DNA from: Balamuthia mandrillaris
Taxonomy: Eukaryota; Discosea; Longamoebia; Balamuthiidae
Assembly (NCBI GenBank): GCA_031835245.1
Contig: JAVKOQ010000198.1
Coordinates: 32,677-96,676, forward strand
Reading direction: 5' to 3'
Length of the DNA stretch: 64,000 nucleotides
Shown: piece by piece, positions 40,756 to 51,638 of the stretch
Position numbering within the stretch: position 1 is the first letter of the stretch
Layout: each line of letters starts with the position of its first letter
Position numbers and translations under genes: made by a program
Notes under the pieces: model-generated
The model's input: only the letters and a program-made list of their open reading frames with translations
Database searches by the model: none
What the model was told of the DNA's origin: nothing

Positions 40756-42011
40756 ATGGACAGCAACGGAGAGGAGGAGGGAAAGAAGGGCAAGGCAGGG
40801 GGAGACCCCAACTGGGAGCTGTCGGTGGAAGAGCTCTCCCGTGGGCCTTTCTACATCAACGAGTTCCTGTATCTGCACGCGAACGATTGCTACCCTCGCT
40901 CTCTCATCTCTCAGCAACGGTCCCAATCGAGAATCAAAAAAGAAAAGCAGGAAAGGGAGAAAGAGGAGCAAGTGGAAGAGGAGGAGGAGGAGGAGGAGGA
41001 GGAAGAGGATGTATGGCCCAACGGAGCCAAGATCGCCGTTCAGTTTGTGCTAAACTTTGAGGAAGGGGGAGAGCTCGCTTTCCAAAACGGGGATGCCAGC
41101 TCCGAGTCTTTCATCCATGAGCTGGCAGGCTCCTCTCGAGGAGAGGAGCCTGCCTCGAAGCAACCCCCAACCAGAGATCTGAATGTGGAGAGTATGTACG
41201 ATTATGGAGCGCGGGTGGGTGTCTGGCGGATCCTTGACCTCTTTCGCAAGTACGACCTGCCGCTTACCGTGTTTGCAGTGGGCAGAGCCATGGAATTGTC
41301 CATGGCCACCACCGGAGGACGTGGGGTTCTACTCCTCTCTTTGTTTCTTCTCGTTATCTAGTTTTTTTTTTGTTGTTTATGCCTTTCTTGTCGTTGCTTT
41401 CTTGTTGTCTGAACGTATGTTTCTTTTATGCAGGGAGCATCTACAAAGACAAAAGCAAAAGGCAAACTAGGAGAAGACGACAGTGATGACGAAGAATTGC
41501 CGCTTAGCTTGCGGATGGTGAAAGATGGACACGAGGTGGCCAACCATAACTATCGCTGGTTCGACTACAAATGGTTTAACGAGGAGGAGGAGCGAAAACA
41601 CATTCTCAAGAGCACCGATATCATCACCGAAGCTACCGGCGGAGTTCGTCCTGTCGGTTGGTACACTGGCCGAATCAGTCCTAACACACGGCGGCTAATT
41701 GTGGAGCAAGGTTCTCTTCATTCTTCTTTCTGCCTGTTCATGCTTCATGCTTCATTCTTTATTCTTCTGTCTGCTGTCTTATTCTTTTTTGGCCTCTATC
41801 GTTGAATAAGGTTATTTGTATGACTCGGATAGCTATGCGGATGAGCTGCCTTATTGGGTGCCAATCCTGATTGACCATCCCACTGATACAACCAAAAAAC
41901 TTGTGAAGCAACATCTGGTCATACCGTACACTCTTGACGTGAATGATGTTAAGTTTTCGGTGCCTCCTGGTTTTGCTAGCGGCGATGAATTTTATCGCTA
42001 CCTCAAGGTAT

Positions 42012-42051
<40 letters not shown>

Positions 42052-42425
42052 TCTCCCACCTTCTTCGTTCTTATATTAAAACGCAATTATACCAGGATAC
42101 ATTCGAAGTACTTTTAGAAGAAGGTAACGGACGAATATATCATTACATTACTAGCGCAAACGAAGAGGGCTGTCCAGAGGAAGAAGAGGAGAAGCTCGTG
42201 ATGAACAAAATAATGATCAAAGGGAGCCCTAAAATGATGAGCATAGGCCTTCACGGACGCGTTACTGGTAAACCAGGAAGGCTGAGGGGATTGGAGCGAT
42301 TCCTAAAGTTCATCCAGCGGTTTGGCGAGGACGTTTGGGTTTGTAGGCGCGTAGACATTGCTCAGCATTGGAGGGAATGTCATCCCCCTCCCGTTCCTAT
42401 CTTTCGACCTTATCAACAAACGTAG
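40756..42425 (+). CDS. PuuE-type allantoinase / polysaccharide-deacetylase-fold hydrolase
   Basis: Metal-independent allantoinases of this fold open allantoin in purine catabolism. Inferred exons: 40756-41325, 41434-41710, 41811-42007, 42095-42425. The match to bacterial PuuE is clear: WPNGAKIAVQFVLNFEEGGE, SMYDYGARVGVWRIL, GHEVANHNYRW, GVRPVGWYTGRISPNTRRL, YDSDSYADELPYWV, YTLDVNDVKF and MSIGLHGRVTGKPGR. Differences are a Gln/Lys/Glu insert with an acidic run after YPRSL and a second Lys/Asp/Glu-rich insert at the exon 1/2 junction (SMATTGGRG joined to GASTKTKAKGK), both within loops. Some polysaccharide deacetylases share the fold, so the substrate is inferred from the PuuE-like blocks. Confidence 0.9.
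42013..42044 (+). repeat. (CT)n in allantoinase intron 3
   Basis: Sense CT array starting 5 bases after the donor at 42008. Confidence 0.96.
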
Positions 42426-42470
42426 CAACAGGTATATTAAATAGACTTCTTTACATTTAACAATTATTCA

Positions 42471-44960
42471 CTATAGGTTCTCCAAGTCTTGCTTTGCTTC
42501 TTCCAAAAGCCTTTCTCGTTTGCAGAGTTGTTCTTTGGCATCCAGCAGAGCTCGCAATCTGGACTCTGCTCTTGTGACGGTGTCCTCCAACGCCTTTCTC
42601 TCTGGCTCTGCCAAGTCCACCGTTCCTTTTTCTGTTTCGTACAATTTCAACAGTGATGCCGCGCTCGCCTTTTGACTTTCTTCCTGGTGGATCATTTTCT
42701 CGACTCGCTCTAACAAGACGGAGGTCTCCTCCTTGTCCTGTTTGTAGAGAATTGGGACTATCTTGGCAGAATAGACGCTGAAAGTCTGAGTGCATAAGAA
42801 CCTGCTATAAAAATCCCTGTACGCGAGTTCTTCCCGTTAGAACAAGAAAGAAAGGGGAAGAGATTGCTGCTAACCTGAACTTTGTGGGAAAGCATTCTAT
42901 CAGCTTGTGCAAGCATTCCTTTTGGCTAAAGTTGAAGCTGTTGGCATGAGCATAGGAACACACGCCCTTGATCAGCTGCATTTGGTAGCTCATAAACGTT
43001 GACAAGATCTCTCTCACCGCGCTCAGCTCTTCTTCGGTGGCTTTGGAGGGATGGAGATACCATCCCTCTTTGTCTTGCCGCTTTTCAGCCGTGTTCTTCC
43101 TCCTCCGTTGGAGCACTGCGTGGGTCTTTTTGAGCTTTCTTGCCCTTTTTTTTCCCATTGGTGAGTAGGGAAAAGCGGGAACAAGAGAAGAGAAAGCGTA
43201 CAGGTTATCTTCTCCAGGAAAGGCTGGGAGCGGTAGTGCCTCTGGTATGATGACCTCTCCTTCATCCACCCTGACAAAGACCGCTTCATCCCCAATTGCT
43301 TTCATCTTTTCTTCCTGCAATTCCTGCACTCCTATAATGTAAGGAACTTATGGAAAAAACAAGAGTAAGTATGTCAAACCATACGGAGTTCGTTGGGAAA
43401 GTGCCCAAGGGTTACTAACCTGGAGACTCGAGACACTCAGCGAGAGATGCAGGCAGGATTGGTATAAAAGGACCTTGCCACACAAACGGTCGCATCAAAG
43501 GAATAAGAGACATACTATCGAGAAAATATACCTTGTTAAGAAGCTAACGAAGAAAACGAAGATGATGAAGAAGCAGAAGCAAAAGAAGAAGAAGAAGCTC
43601 GTGTGGATCTACGTACGCAACGCGGGAAAGTATACCCAAGTTAGTGCATACCACAACGATCTTATATTCCATCATGACAGCTTTGAATAAACGTATGAGG
43701 TCGGGGAGGCTAAAAAGACGACCGGTGGAAGCAAAACACCATTCTCCTATCCGATCCTCTTCACTTCCACTCTTTAAAATGATAGACGTGTTGGTACCAA
43801 TCGAACATACGTAAATAACAGGAAGAAGAACAGAAAGGAAAGCAGGAAGGCGTACAGGGCAACTAAATGTAAAGGAAAGAGCAGGTCCCCGAGAAAAAGC
43901 GGGTCCAATGTTCTCCAATTCAGCTGAGAGTTGCACAGTTTGAAATTCTTTAAGCAAGCGAATGACGCTGCTCTCCTCCAATGCAGATGAGGATGAACTG
44001 CTGCTTTCCTGAGACACAGCAGCCAACATGTTGGATCGTTCTTCCGCTTCACAAAAGTTGCCAAAGGAGAGTAAGTTTATCACCGTAACACAAATAAACA
44101 GCAACATACCTAAAATGCTGTACAAAATTTCAAAGTGGAGCTGGAAGAAAGGAAAGCGGCTCAACAGACAATAACAACGAGGAGCAGCCAAAAGTTTATC
44201 TGACCGCCTCTTCTTTGTTTTCTTGAAAAATGACGGGTAGCTCTGTTCAGAAAGGATTGTATCAGGCATAGTAACACAAAGACAAAGGAATGACAAGAAA
44301 TGTCACGAAACGAAAGGTACATTACCGTTAAGAGTTCGTTCTTGCTAACGCAAATGCCGTACAGCAGAACATCGCTGCCCGTAATCGTAAAAACATACGA
44401 ATGGGAGCTTTGCTCCAACTCTGCCAGGGCACTGTACATAATGGTATTATAGGCGGTCATGCTGTCACTGCGAGGAATGTACGATGGTTTAACGCCACCA
44501 GGAAAGCAAAATTGGGCTACCAGCGGATTGGGCAGCGCTATGCCCTCGGGATAGAGAAACTGGACTTCTGCTGGTCGTTGTGTACCTGGGGCTGCCTTCA
44601 CAATGTCCTCTCGTGGGTAACCCACTACTAGGAATGCCTCGAAGAGCAAACCTTCGCGAGGCGGCGCAAGTGCCATGCCAATCCCAAAAGTTGTCCTTTT
44701 CTCTATTTCGCTATGGATAAATGGGGAGAGAGCCGTCGAGGAACGCTGTGTTTTTTTGAAAGCGTAGCAGGAAAAAAGTTGGTTTGTAGGAATGAAGAGC
44801 AAAAGTACTAGGAAAGAGGAACCTTTCGACGCTCTGATTGACAGTTCTCAACCAACTCCATGACCTCTTGCATGTTCTCATTTTGTCGAGCGGTGTAGCC
44901 GCGCCGCCTTGTTGAAGGTGAAGGCCTCAACACAAACTCGGGAATGAGAAACTTTCTCAT
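42471..44960 (-). CDS. DENN-domain protein (Rab GEF-like)
   Basis: DENN proteins activate Rab GTPases on membranes. Inferred exons (minus): 44960-44823, 44745-44326, 44242-44110, 44046-43856, 43771-43652, 43544-43420, 43331-43202, 43144-42875, 42816-42471, all phase-consistent. uDENN: LLFEAFLVVG, QFCFPGGVKP, HSYVFTITGSDVLLYGICV. cDENN: RCYCLLSRFPFFQLHFEILY, then LKEFQTVQLSAEL, FSLPDLIRLFKAVMMEYKIV, and SLIPLMRPFVWQGPFIPILP. dDENN-like part: EVIIPEALP, ANSFNFSQKECLHKLI, DFYSRFLCTQTFSVY. The last ~80 residues are a Glu/Lys/Arg coiled coil. The start is uncertain: Met at 44960, 45020 or 44676 are all possible. Subfamily not determined. Confidence 0.85.
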
Positions 44961-45020
44961 TCTTGTCCTTGGCTTTTGCCTGCTGCGGCTGCCTGTTGCT
45001 ACTTGTACTACACGTTTCAA

Positions 45021-45198
45021 TCCAACGATAGTACGTTTGTGTTCTTTGATAGGGCGAAAATTTCCTTATTTGCGCTGTGTTACCTTTTTGGGGAGAAAGA
45101 ATGTTAATAATTTCCTTTTTCGTACTGGAGGAATGCACCTCCTGTCTCCTGTCCTCTCTCTTCTCTTTCTCTCTCATTTTAGCTCTTCTCTTTCTCTT

Positions 45199-45235
<37 letters not shown>

Positions 45236-45253
45236 TCTTTGCTCTTTCGTCGT

Positions 45254-45298
<45 letters not shown>

Positions 45299-45538
45299 TT
45301 ACTCTCGTCATCCATTCTCTCCTTCTCTTTATTTCTGTTGACGTTTCTCTTTTCTTTCTCTTTTCTCTTCTCATTCTCTCTCTCTCTCTCTCTCTCTGTG
45401 CCCTCAGTCCCTTCTCTCAAATAAAATAAAACAAACAAGGGAGAAGAGGCTTACTATTACACTAGCTAGCTGCGGGCGACGAGCAGCTTTCCTTCGCCAC
45501 TCATTTCGTCAGCAGTCAGGATAAGGCCGATCTCTGCC
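45021..45538. other. Divergent intergenic region with three (CT)n arrays
   Basis: 518 bp between the DENN protein and BipA. The (CT)n arrays at 45206-45231, 45260-45294 and 45375-45397 are embedded in ~300 nt of pyrimidine-rich sequence. It may include an untranslated first exon or intron of either gene; no coding sequence seen. Confidence 0.6.
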
Positions 45539-48500
45539 ATGTGGTCTCACAGCATCCGCAACGGGAACTGGCGTTCCTTGCCCAGTTTGTCAAGTCCGCG
45601 TTCTTTTTTGGGGAGTTGCAGCAGCGGGCTGCTGGGGCGGAGCTGCGGCCCAAACCTCGGCCCAAGCCTTCCTGCGGAAACTCGCCGACATGCTTCCTCA
45701 TGCACACCATTTTCCGTCTCGCGGGGTGCACCGCCCTCCGCAACACCAACAACAAAGCCAGTGGGAGGACTGCCCACACTGGGCCGCAACGGCCGGTTTG
45801 ATGGTCTCCACGCTCTTCGCACGTTCAGTACTCACTACAAAACGTGCGGTAGGCTAGACCCCATGAAGCGGACCGGCTGGCAGACAGGTGGCAACCTTCG
45901 CTTTGTTCGTTTTTTCTGCACCAGTGGCACCGGCGGAATTAGCCGCCTCCGCAACGTGGCCATCATCGCTCACGTCGATCACGGAAAGGTACGCACTCAC
46001 GGACAGCACTCCCATCTGTTGCAACACTTGCTCATCACCACCCCTCCTACCAAACAACAAACTACCACATAGACAAGCTTGGTTGACACCTTATTGAAAC
46101 ACAGTGGTAGTAACTTTGCTGATGGAGAACGTGTCATGGTTAGTTTGCCAACCCCTCCTTATTCGTGAGCGAGGGCGATGCTAAGTTTTGTCTTGGCTGC
46201 TCTTGAAATTCTAACAGGATTCCAACGAGCTGGAGAAAGAGCGAGGAATCACTATCCTATCCAAACAAACTAGCGTTTATTACAAAGACTACAAAATCAA
46301 CATTGTTGATACCCCCGGTGAGTTCTTGTTCTTTCTGCTTTCTTTGTTGTTGTCTTATCTTCTTCTTGTTCTTCTTCTTCTTGTTCTTCTTCTTGTTCTT
46401 CTTCGTTCTTCTTCGTTCTTCGTTCTTCGTTCTTCGTTCTTCGTTCTTCGTTCTTCGTTCTTCGTTCTTCGTTCTTCGTTCTTCGTTCTTCGTTCTTGTT
46501 CTTGTTCTTGTTCTTGTTCTTGTTCTTGTTCTTGTTCTTGTTCTTGTTCTTCTTGTCCGTATTTTGTTAAACCATCGTCTCCAGCGGAGTATACTAACCT
46601 CTAAGGTGTCACCCCTTTAGGGCACGGCGATTTTGGAGGGGAGGTAGAACGGGTGCTCGGAATGGTAGATGGTGTACTTCTGTTGGTAGACGCTTCCGAG
46701 GTTTGCATTCACGTCAATGCTCTTCATGAAGACTGCGACTAACCAGTATCACAGGGACCCATGACCCAAACTAAATACGTGCTTTCAAAGGCTCTACAAA
46801 GGAACCTGCGACCCATTGTGGTTCTCAACAAAATGGACCGTGAGACTGCTCGACCAGAGGACGTAGAAACAGAAGTACGTTCTTGCCTCTCTCCAGACAG
46901 CACTGCATTTTTTTTGATAATCCACAACGTTTGGGTGTTGTGATGCTACTCTGACATGTTGCGGTTGCCATTAGATTTTTGATCTTTTTGTGAACTTGAG
47001 TGCATCTGATGAACAGTTGAGCTATCCTACTTTATATGCCTCGGCCAGAGAGAGTAAGGATACACCTCCTACCAGTCGTCAATCATTATTAACACATTTT
47101 CCCCCTCTCCCTTGCCCTCCATCCCTGAAGGCTGGGCTGTGGCGAACAAGGAAGACGAAAGAGTAGATATGACACCTGTCTTTGAGGCGATCATAAACAA
47201 CGGTACGTCTGTGAGCTCAATCTTAATTTATCATGTCCATCACTGATCGGTTATTGTTTATGATGATTGCAGTCCCGCCGCCAAATGTTGATCCTAGTAA
47301 ACCGTTTTCAATGCTGATTACCACTTTGGAGTATGATCCTCACTTAGGCAGACTATTAATTGGTCGCGTGGAAGGCGGGCGAGTTGTGGCTGGCTCACCC
47401 TTGCGCTCCCTTTCCTTGGAAGGAAAGGAGCTGGAATCAGGTATGCCTCTTCTTTTGTTGTTTTCCTCTATGTCTTTTCTAATTTTGCTTGCCAACCCTC
47501 ACAATCGGAAAACAAACATGAAACAGGAAAGGCGTTGAAGGTGTTGGGTAGGCAGGGCCTGCAGCGCAAACCACTAGACGTTGGCGAATGCGGAGATATC
47601 ATTGCTGTCGCAGGTTTTGCAAATACTTCGGTGACAGACACTCTTTGTGACCCTTCTGTCACAGAGCCTATCAAAGCAGTTCCGATTGATCCTCCTGTTC
47701 TCTCCATGGTATTTGGAGTCAACGACTCCCCTATGGCTGGCAAAGATGGAACCAAAGTAACATCGACAGCCCTGAAAGCTCGCATCCTCCGAGAGCTTGA
47801 AAGCAATGTGACCATTGAAATGGAGGAATTGCCAGAGGAAGGCAAGATGGAAATCAAAGGAAGAGGAGAATTGCAGCTTGCGATTCTCATCGAGAACCTT
47901 AGGAGAGAAGGCTTTGAGCTCTCAGTCTCTCCGCCCAAAGTACTTTTCCAGTACGATGAAGATGGCACCAAGCTTGAACCACAGGAAGAACTTACAATTG
48001 ATGTGGATGGTGAATTCAGTGGACCAATTATTGAAAAACTTTGTATGTACACCCCCAATTGTAGTTCTCTTGGTGCCTTTTGCTTACCTCTGTTTGTTCC
48101 TCTTAGCTAATCGCAAGGCTGAACTGTTGGAGATGAAAAATGAAGGAAAGAAGGCCCGCATGACATTTTTGTGTCCCTCCAGAGCTCTCATTGGCTTTAG
48201 GGTAAGGCATCAACTGCTGGAGTTTACTTGTAGCTGAACTCACCACGATGTCCTGGAACTACCAACAGGCAGAGATGACCAGACTATGCAGAGGTTCCCT
48301 GGTCTTACACCATACATTTCATTCGTGGGTTCCTTACAAAGGGCCAATTGATAACATGCGAAAGGGGGCTCTTGTTTCCAATGCGACAGGCGTGGCAACA
48401 ACCTACGCTCTTAACCTTCTTGAGCCTCGCGGAACTCTTTTTATCCATCCTCAAACCCAAGTTTATATGGGTGAGTGCTAACAACTTCATCTCAATATCT

Positions 48501-48807
48501 GTTACTGATGCAGACAAATACCTTCTTCCAGGTATGATTGTGGGAGAAAGTGCCAAAAAGGGGGACCTCGATGTAAATCCCGTCAAAGCGAAGCAACTCT
48601 CTAACGTGCGATCGGTGCAGAAAGAGGAGAATGTGCGCCTAACTCCTCCTCGCATTCTCAGCTTAGAGGAAGCCATAACCTATGTGCAAGGTACTTGCCC
48701 AGTGACATCGGCATGCCGTTTTTTTATTTTGCCAAAATGGTCTATTTTTCCCTCCCTAACCACTTCAATCCACATTTCCAGAGGACGAACTTGTGGAAAT
48801 AACGTAA
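45539..48807 (+). CDS. typA: BipA/TypA translational GTPase, probably mitochondrial
   Basis: Ribosome-associated elongation-factor-like GTPase. Inferred exons: 45539-45988, 46073-46138, 46218-46317, 46621-46700, 46755-46874, 46975-47053, 47131-47202, 47273-47440, 47527-48042, 48107-48201, 48269-48470, 48532-48690, 48782-48807 (or 48888). An Arg/Ser/Gly-rich ~135-residue N-terminus looks like an organelle presequence. GTPase boxes: [39 protein letters not shown]. Then [33 protein letters not shown] and SRALIGFR. The final exon reads DELVEIT then TAA, where homologues have a Pro and continue; the downstream codons still encode KHVRMRKEVLD up to TGA at 48886. See the finding on this stop. Confidence 0.93.
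46365..46553 (+). repeat. Compound TTCTTG / TTCTTCG tandem repeat in BipA intron 3
   Basis: Begins with irregular TTCTTCTTG units, passes through about ten copies of a 7-bp TTCTTCG (cgttctt) unit, then about nine copies of a 6-bp TTCTTG unit. It fills most of the 303-nt intron. Confidence 0.93.
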
Positions 48808-48888
48808 AAGCACGTAAGAATGAGGAAAGAAGTCTTGGATACTTCTCTCAGAGAACAGGCTGCCCGAAGGAAGAAAAAAGCGAACTGA

Positions 48889-49127
48889 AGAGGGTGCATC
48901 CAAGACCTCCACGCTTTGCCTACCCGAATAAACCACTGCCACAAAACAAGAATTACATCACTTTGCCCAGCCATCTCTCTGCAGGGGTGATAGATTAGGG
49001 GCTGTAGATCGTTTGCTTGTTGTTGTTTCGCTTTGTTGTAGTTCGGGAGGTTTTGGACTCGAATTGCAAATAACCAAAAAATCCGGTTGGTGGGCTGGTT
49101 GACCCGCAAGCCGAACACAAAATCTTT
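48889..49127. other. Intergenic region BipA / adenylation gene
   Basis: About 240 bp, same-strand spacing; no clear motif recognised. Confidence 0.5.
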
Positions 49128-50474
49128 ATGAACTTACCAAAATTGAGGTGTGCTCTATATAACCCAGAAGAAGAAGAAGAAGAACGAAGCTCCAAAGCAG
49201 TGAAGCAGGAAGGAATGAGCGGTCGCTCGGTGCGAAATGGTAGTGGTGGTAGCTGCTGCGGGGAGAGCTTCTGCGCCAAAACTACGGCTACCACCGTAAA
49301 CCAACTACTATGGCAGGCGGTGAGGCGGTTCGGCGAACGCCCGGCGTTGGCTTGGGAACAACAAGGCAAGTCCTGCAGAATGACCTATTCGGAGTTAGGG
49401 GAGGAGGTGCTGCGACTAGCCAAACAGCTACAGAGACAGGGCGTTACAAGGAACAGTCGGGTGGCCATCCTAGCAGAACGGCGCGCCGAACTTATTTTGG
49501 CAGAAGCTGCTGTTATATGCGCAGGAGGAGCCTTTTGTTGTTTAGACCCGGAAGCTCCTCCCCAACGCAACCAATTGATTCTTGCAGACCTTCAACCCTC
49601 CGTCTTCCTCTGTCAGCAGCATCTGCTGAACAAACTTAGTCCTGGTGCAGCCCAATGGAAGACCGTGGTCCTTCCCTTGGAGACCTTCTGTTGCAAACAA
49701 ACGAGCAGCCAAAGAACCGAGGTAACCATTCACAACAACAACAACAACAACGTAGATAAGGAGCTACTAGAAGAAGAGAAAGAAGAAGACATTCAAGTAA
49801 ACAACCGGCCGGAGGACTTGGCTTATCTGGTGTATACCTCCGGGACGACCGGCAAACCGAAAGGAGTTATGGTAACGCACCAGAATCTGGTCAACTTTGT
49901 GGAGAGCAGCATGAGAAGGACGTGCCACCACCGGAAGCAACTCCATCGGACTACCAGTATCGCTAGGCGAACGGAGGAAGAGGCAGATAAGCATGAAGGA
50001 GAGCAGGAGGAGCACCATTGGTACTATGAAGAGGGGGATCGTACGCTGCCCACTGCAGCAGTGCAATTTGATATTCATGTGATGGAGGTGTGGTGTGCGC
50101 TTTCGGCTGGCGCTTCCTTATTTCTTATAGCCAAGTGGGAGGTGCTGGACAGCAGCTTTCTTGCGCAATATCTCGGCAAGCACAACGTCAACAAGATGTT
50201 TATGGCAACGGGCTTGTTTCATCGGTACGCCAACACGAGGCCAGATATTCTCGGTCAACTGGAGGCATTGTGTGTAGGAGGGGACTCCCTTTCGGCCTCC
50301 TTGGCTATGGCTGTAGCCAACAGCTATCCCGGATTACGGCTGCTAAATGCCTATGGCCCTTCGGAGACCACGCTTTGGGCGTCCTACTTCCGCGTGCGCC
50401 CTGGACGTCACTATGAGAGGATTCCTATTGGCTTCCCTTTGCACAACTACGTGATCTACGTCCTTGACGAATGA
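49128..50474 (+). CDS. NRPS-like adenylation domain protein, truncated
   Basis: AMP-binding domains activate amino or carboxylic acids as adenylates. This 448-residue intron-free frame has A3 (LAYLVYTSGTTGKPKGV), A4-like (FDIHVMEVW) and A5 (LNAYGPSETT). It stops at NYVIYVLDE, before A6-A10, so the C-terminal lid with the catalytic Lys is missing and adenylation is probably lost or needs a partner. A charged insert rich in His/Arg/Glu lies between A3 and A4, and an Asn run precedes A3. An alternative start is MSGRS at 49215. The stop TGA lies where the neighbouring minus-strand hydrolase frame runs antisense. Possibly a broken gene or an assembly junction. Confidence 0.8.
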   Translation: MNLPKLRCALYNPEEEEEERSSKAVKQEGMSGRSVRNGSGGSCCGESFCAKTTATTVNQLLWQAVRRFGERPALAWEQQGKSCRMTYSELGEEVLRLAKQLQRQGVTRNSRVAILAERRAELILAEAAVICAGGAFCCLDPEAPPQRNQLILADLQPSVFLCQQHLLNKLSPGAAQWKTVVLPLETFCCKQTSSQRTEVTIHNNNNNNVDKELLEEEKEEDIQVNNRPEDLAYLVYTSGTTGKPKGVMVTHQNLVNFVESSMRRTCHHRKQLHRTTSIARRTEEEADKHEGEQEEHHWYYEEGDRTLPTAAVQFDIHVMEVWCALSAGASLFLIAKWEVLDSSFLAQYLGKHNVNKMFMATGLFHRYANTRPDILGQLEALCVGGDSLSASLAMAVANSYPGLRLLNAYGPSETTLWASYFRVRPGRHYERIPIGFPLHNYVIYVLDE

Positions 50475-51547
50475 GGGATGAGGCGGATTCAACTCCTTGG
50501 AGAGCCATCGCACAATGGCAGCAACCAGCTCCTCGTATTTGCCATGATAAAAGTGAGACGCTCCGGCAATGACTTGCAGCTCATGATGAGGGATGTGTTC
50601 ATGAAACGTATGGGCGTCGGCGAGAGGAATGACTTCGTCGCTGTCGCCATGGATCGTCAGCACTTTGGCATGTATGTCTCGCACAACGGTCATGTCCACT
50701 GATGCTCTCTCCTCGTAGCCTTCTTTGGTGACCTCCCAATACTTGTCCTTAACTTTAAAGTCGTTTGCTTGTCAGACGAGAGGAGAGGAGAGAACGAAAA
50801 CAGGAGAACAAAAGGATAGGAACAGAGAAGCAGAGAAGAGAGAAAAGAGAACCGAGAAGGAAGAGAGAAGCAGAGAAGCAGAGAATGATAGAACGAGAAG
50901 AGAAGAGCAAAGCAAGAAGAAAGGAAGCAGTGTAAGGGTACAAACGTGCCTCGCCACATAAACTTGCCCTTCTCCTCCATCTCGTTCAGTTGCTCCTCAG
51001 AAAATCGTGAGCCTTCTCCCCTCATCCTGAACCTCGCCGACACGTTCACAACCAACGGCCGCACATCATCATCTCCTTTGTTGTCAGAGGCAGCGGCGGC
51101 GGCGGCGGCATAAAGCAGAACGATGTTGCCTCCTTTGGAGTGCCCTACGACGGCTCGCACGCGGTATCCCTCTGGCTTCTCTTCCAGTTGACGCACCACG
51201 TTGCGAAGATCGTCCACGTCATCCTTGTAAGCTGAAGACGACTTTCGTTTCAGTCTCACCTCGGAACGCGACAGGAAGGAAGGAAGGAAGCACCTACCGC
51301 CATAAGAGAAAGAGCCTTGGCTGTCGCCAAGGCCAGAGGAGCGAAAGTCAAAGCGGACAACATGGACAAAGGAAGAGAGCCGCTGCGGAAGCACGGGCAC
51401 ATGTCTGCGCATTCCCTGGACGTTCGTTTGCTCTCGGTGTGAGCCAGCTGCTTGCAAAGAAGCGATGCAGCAGCTCGACGGTGCCCTGTCCGCCATGTGG
51501 CCTTGCTCTGAATCTTTCCCTGCCTCATAATAATGATAAACAAACAC
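50343..51547 (-). CDS. Alpha/beta hydrolase
   Basis: Serine-hydrolase-fold protein like the plant/bacterial family with RFDFRGxGxSxGSF. Visible: VVRFDFRSSGLGDSQGSFSYGG, then a small intron (about 51299-51233), AVVGHSKGGNIVLLYA (nucleophile Ser), VNVSARFRM, an intron (about 50945-50762, probably a GC donor at CGAG|gcacgt), KDKYWEVTKEGYEE, VLTIHGDSDEVIP (acid) and GASHFYHG (His). The 5' end is unclear: candidate Mets at 51547 and 51496, and the oxyanion HG motif is not obvious, so an upstream exon is likely. The C-terminal ~60 residues after WLSKEL run antisense to the adenylation gene and look like junk extension. Substrate unknown. Confidence 0.75.
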
Positions 51548-51638
51548 GAAGAATTAATGTCTCCTGGATAAGCTAGCAAATCATGGACATCATTAGGGGA
51601 CCAACAGGACACACTGTTGCGCAGATTCACCGCGACCT

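Noticed and set aside
48782-48888. Selenocysteine or reassigned stop codon in BipA
   Set aside because: The codon is TAA, not TGA, and TAA terminates other genes in the window.
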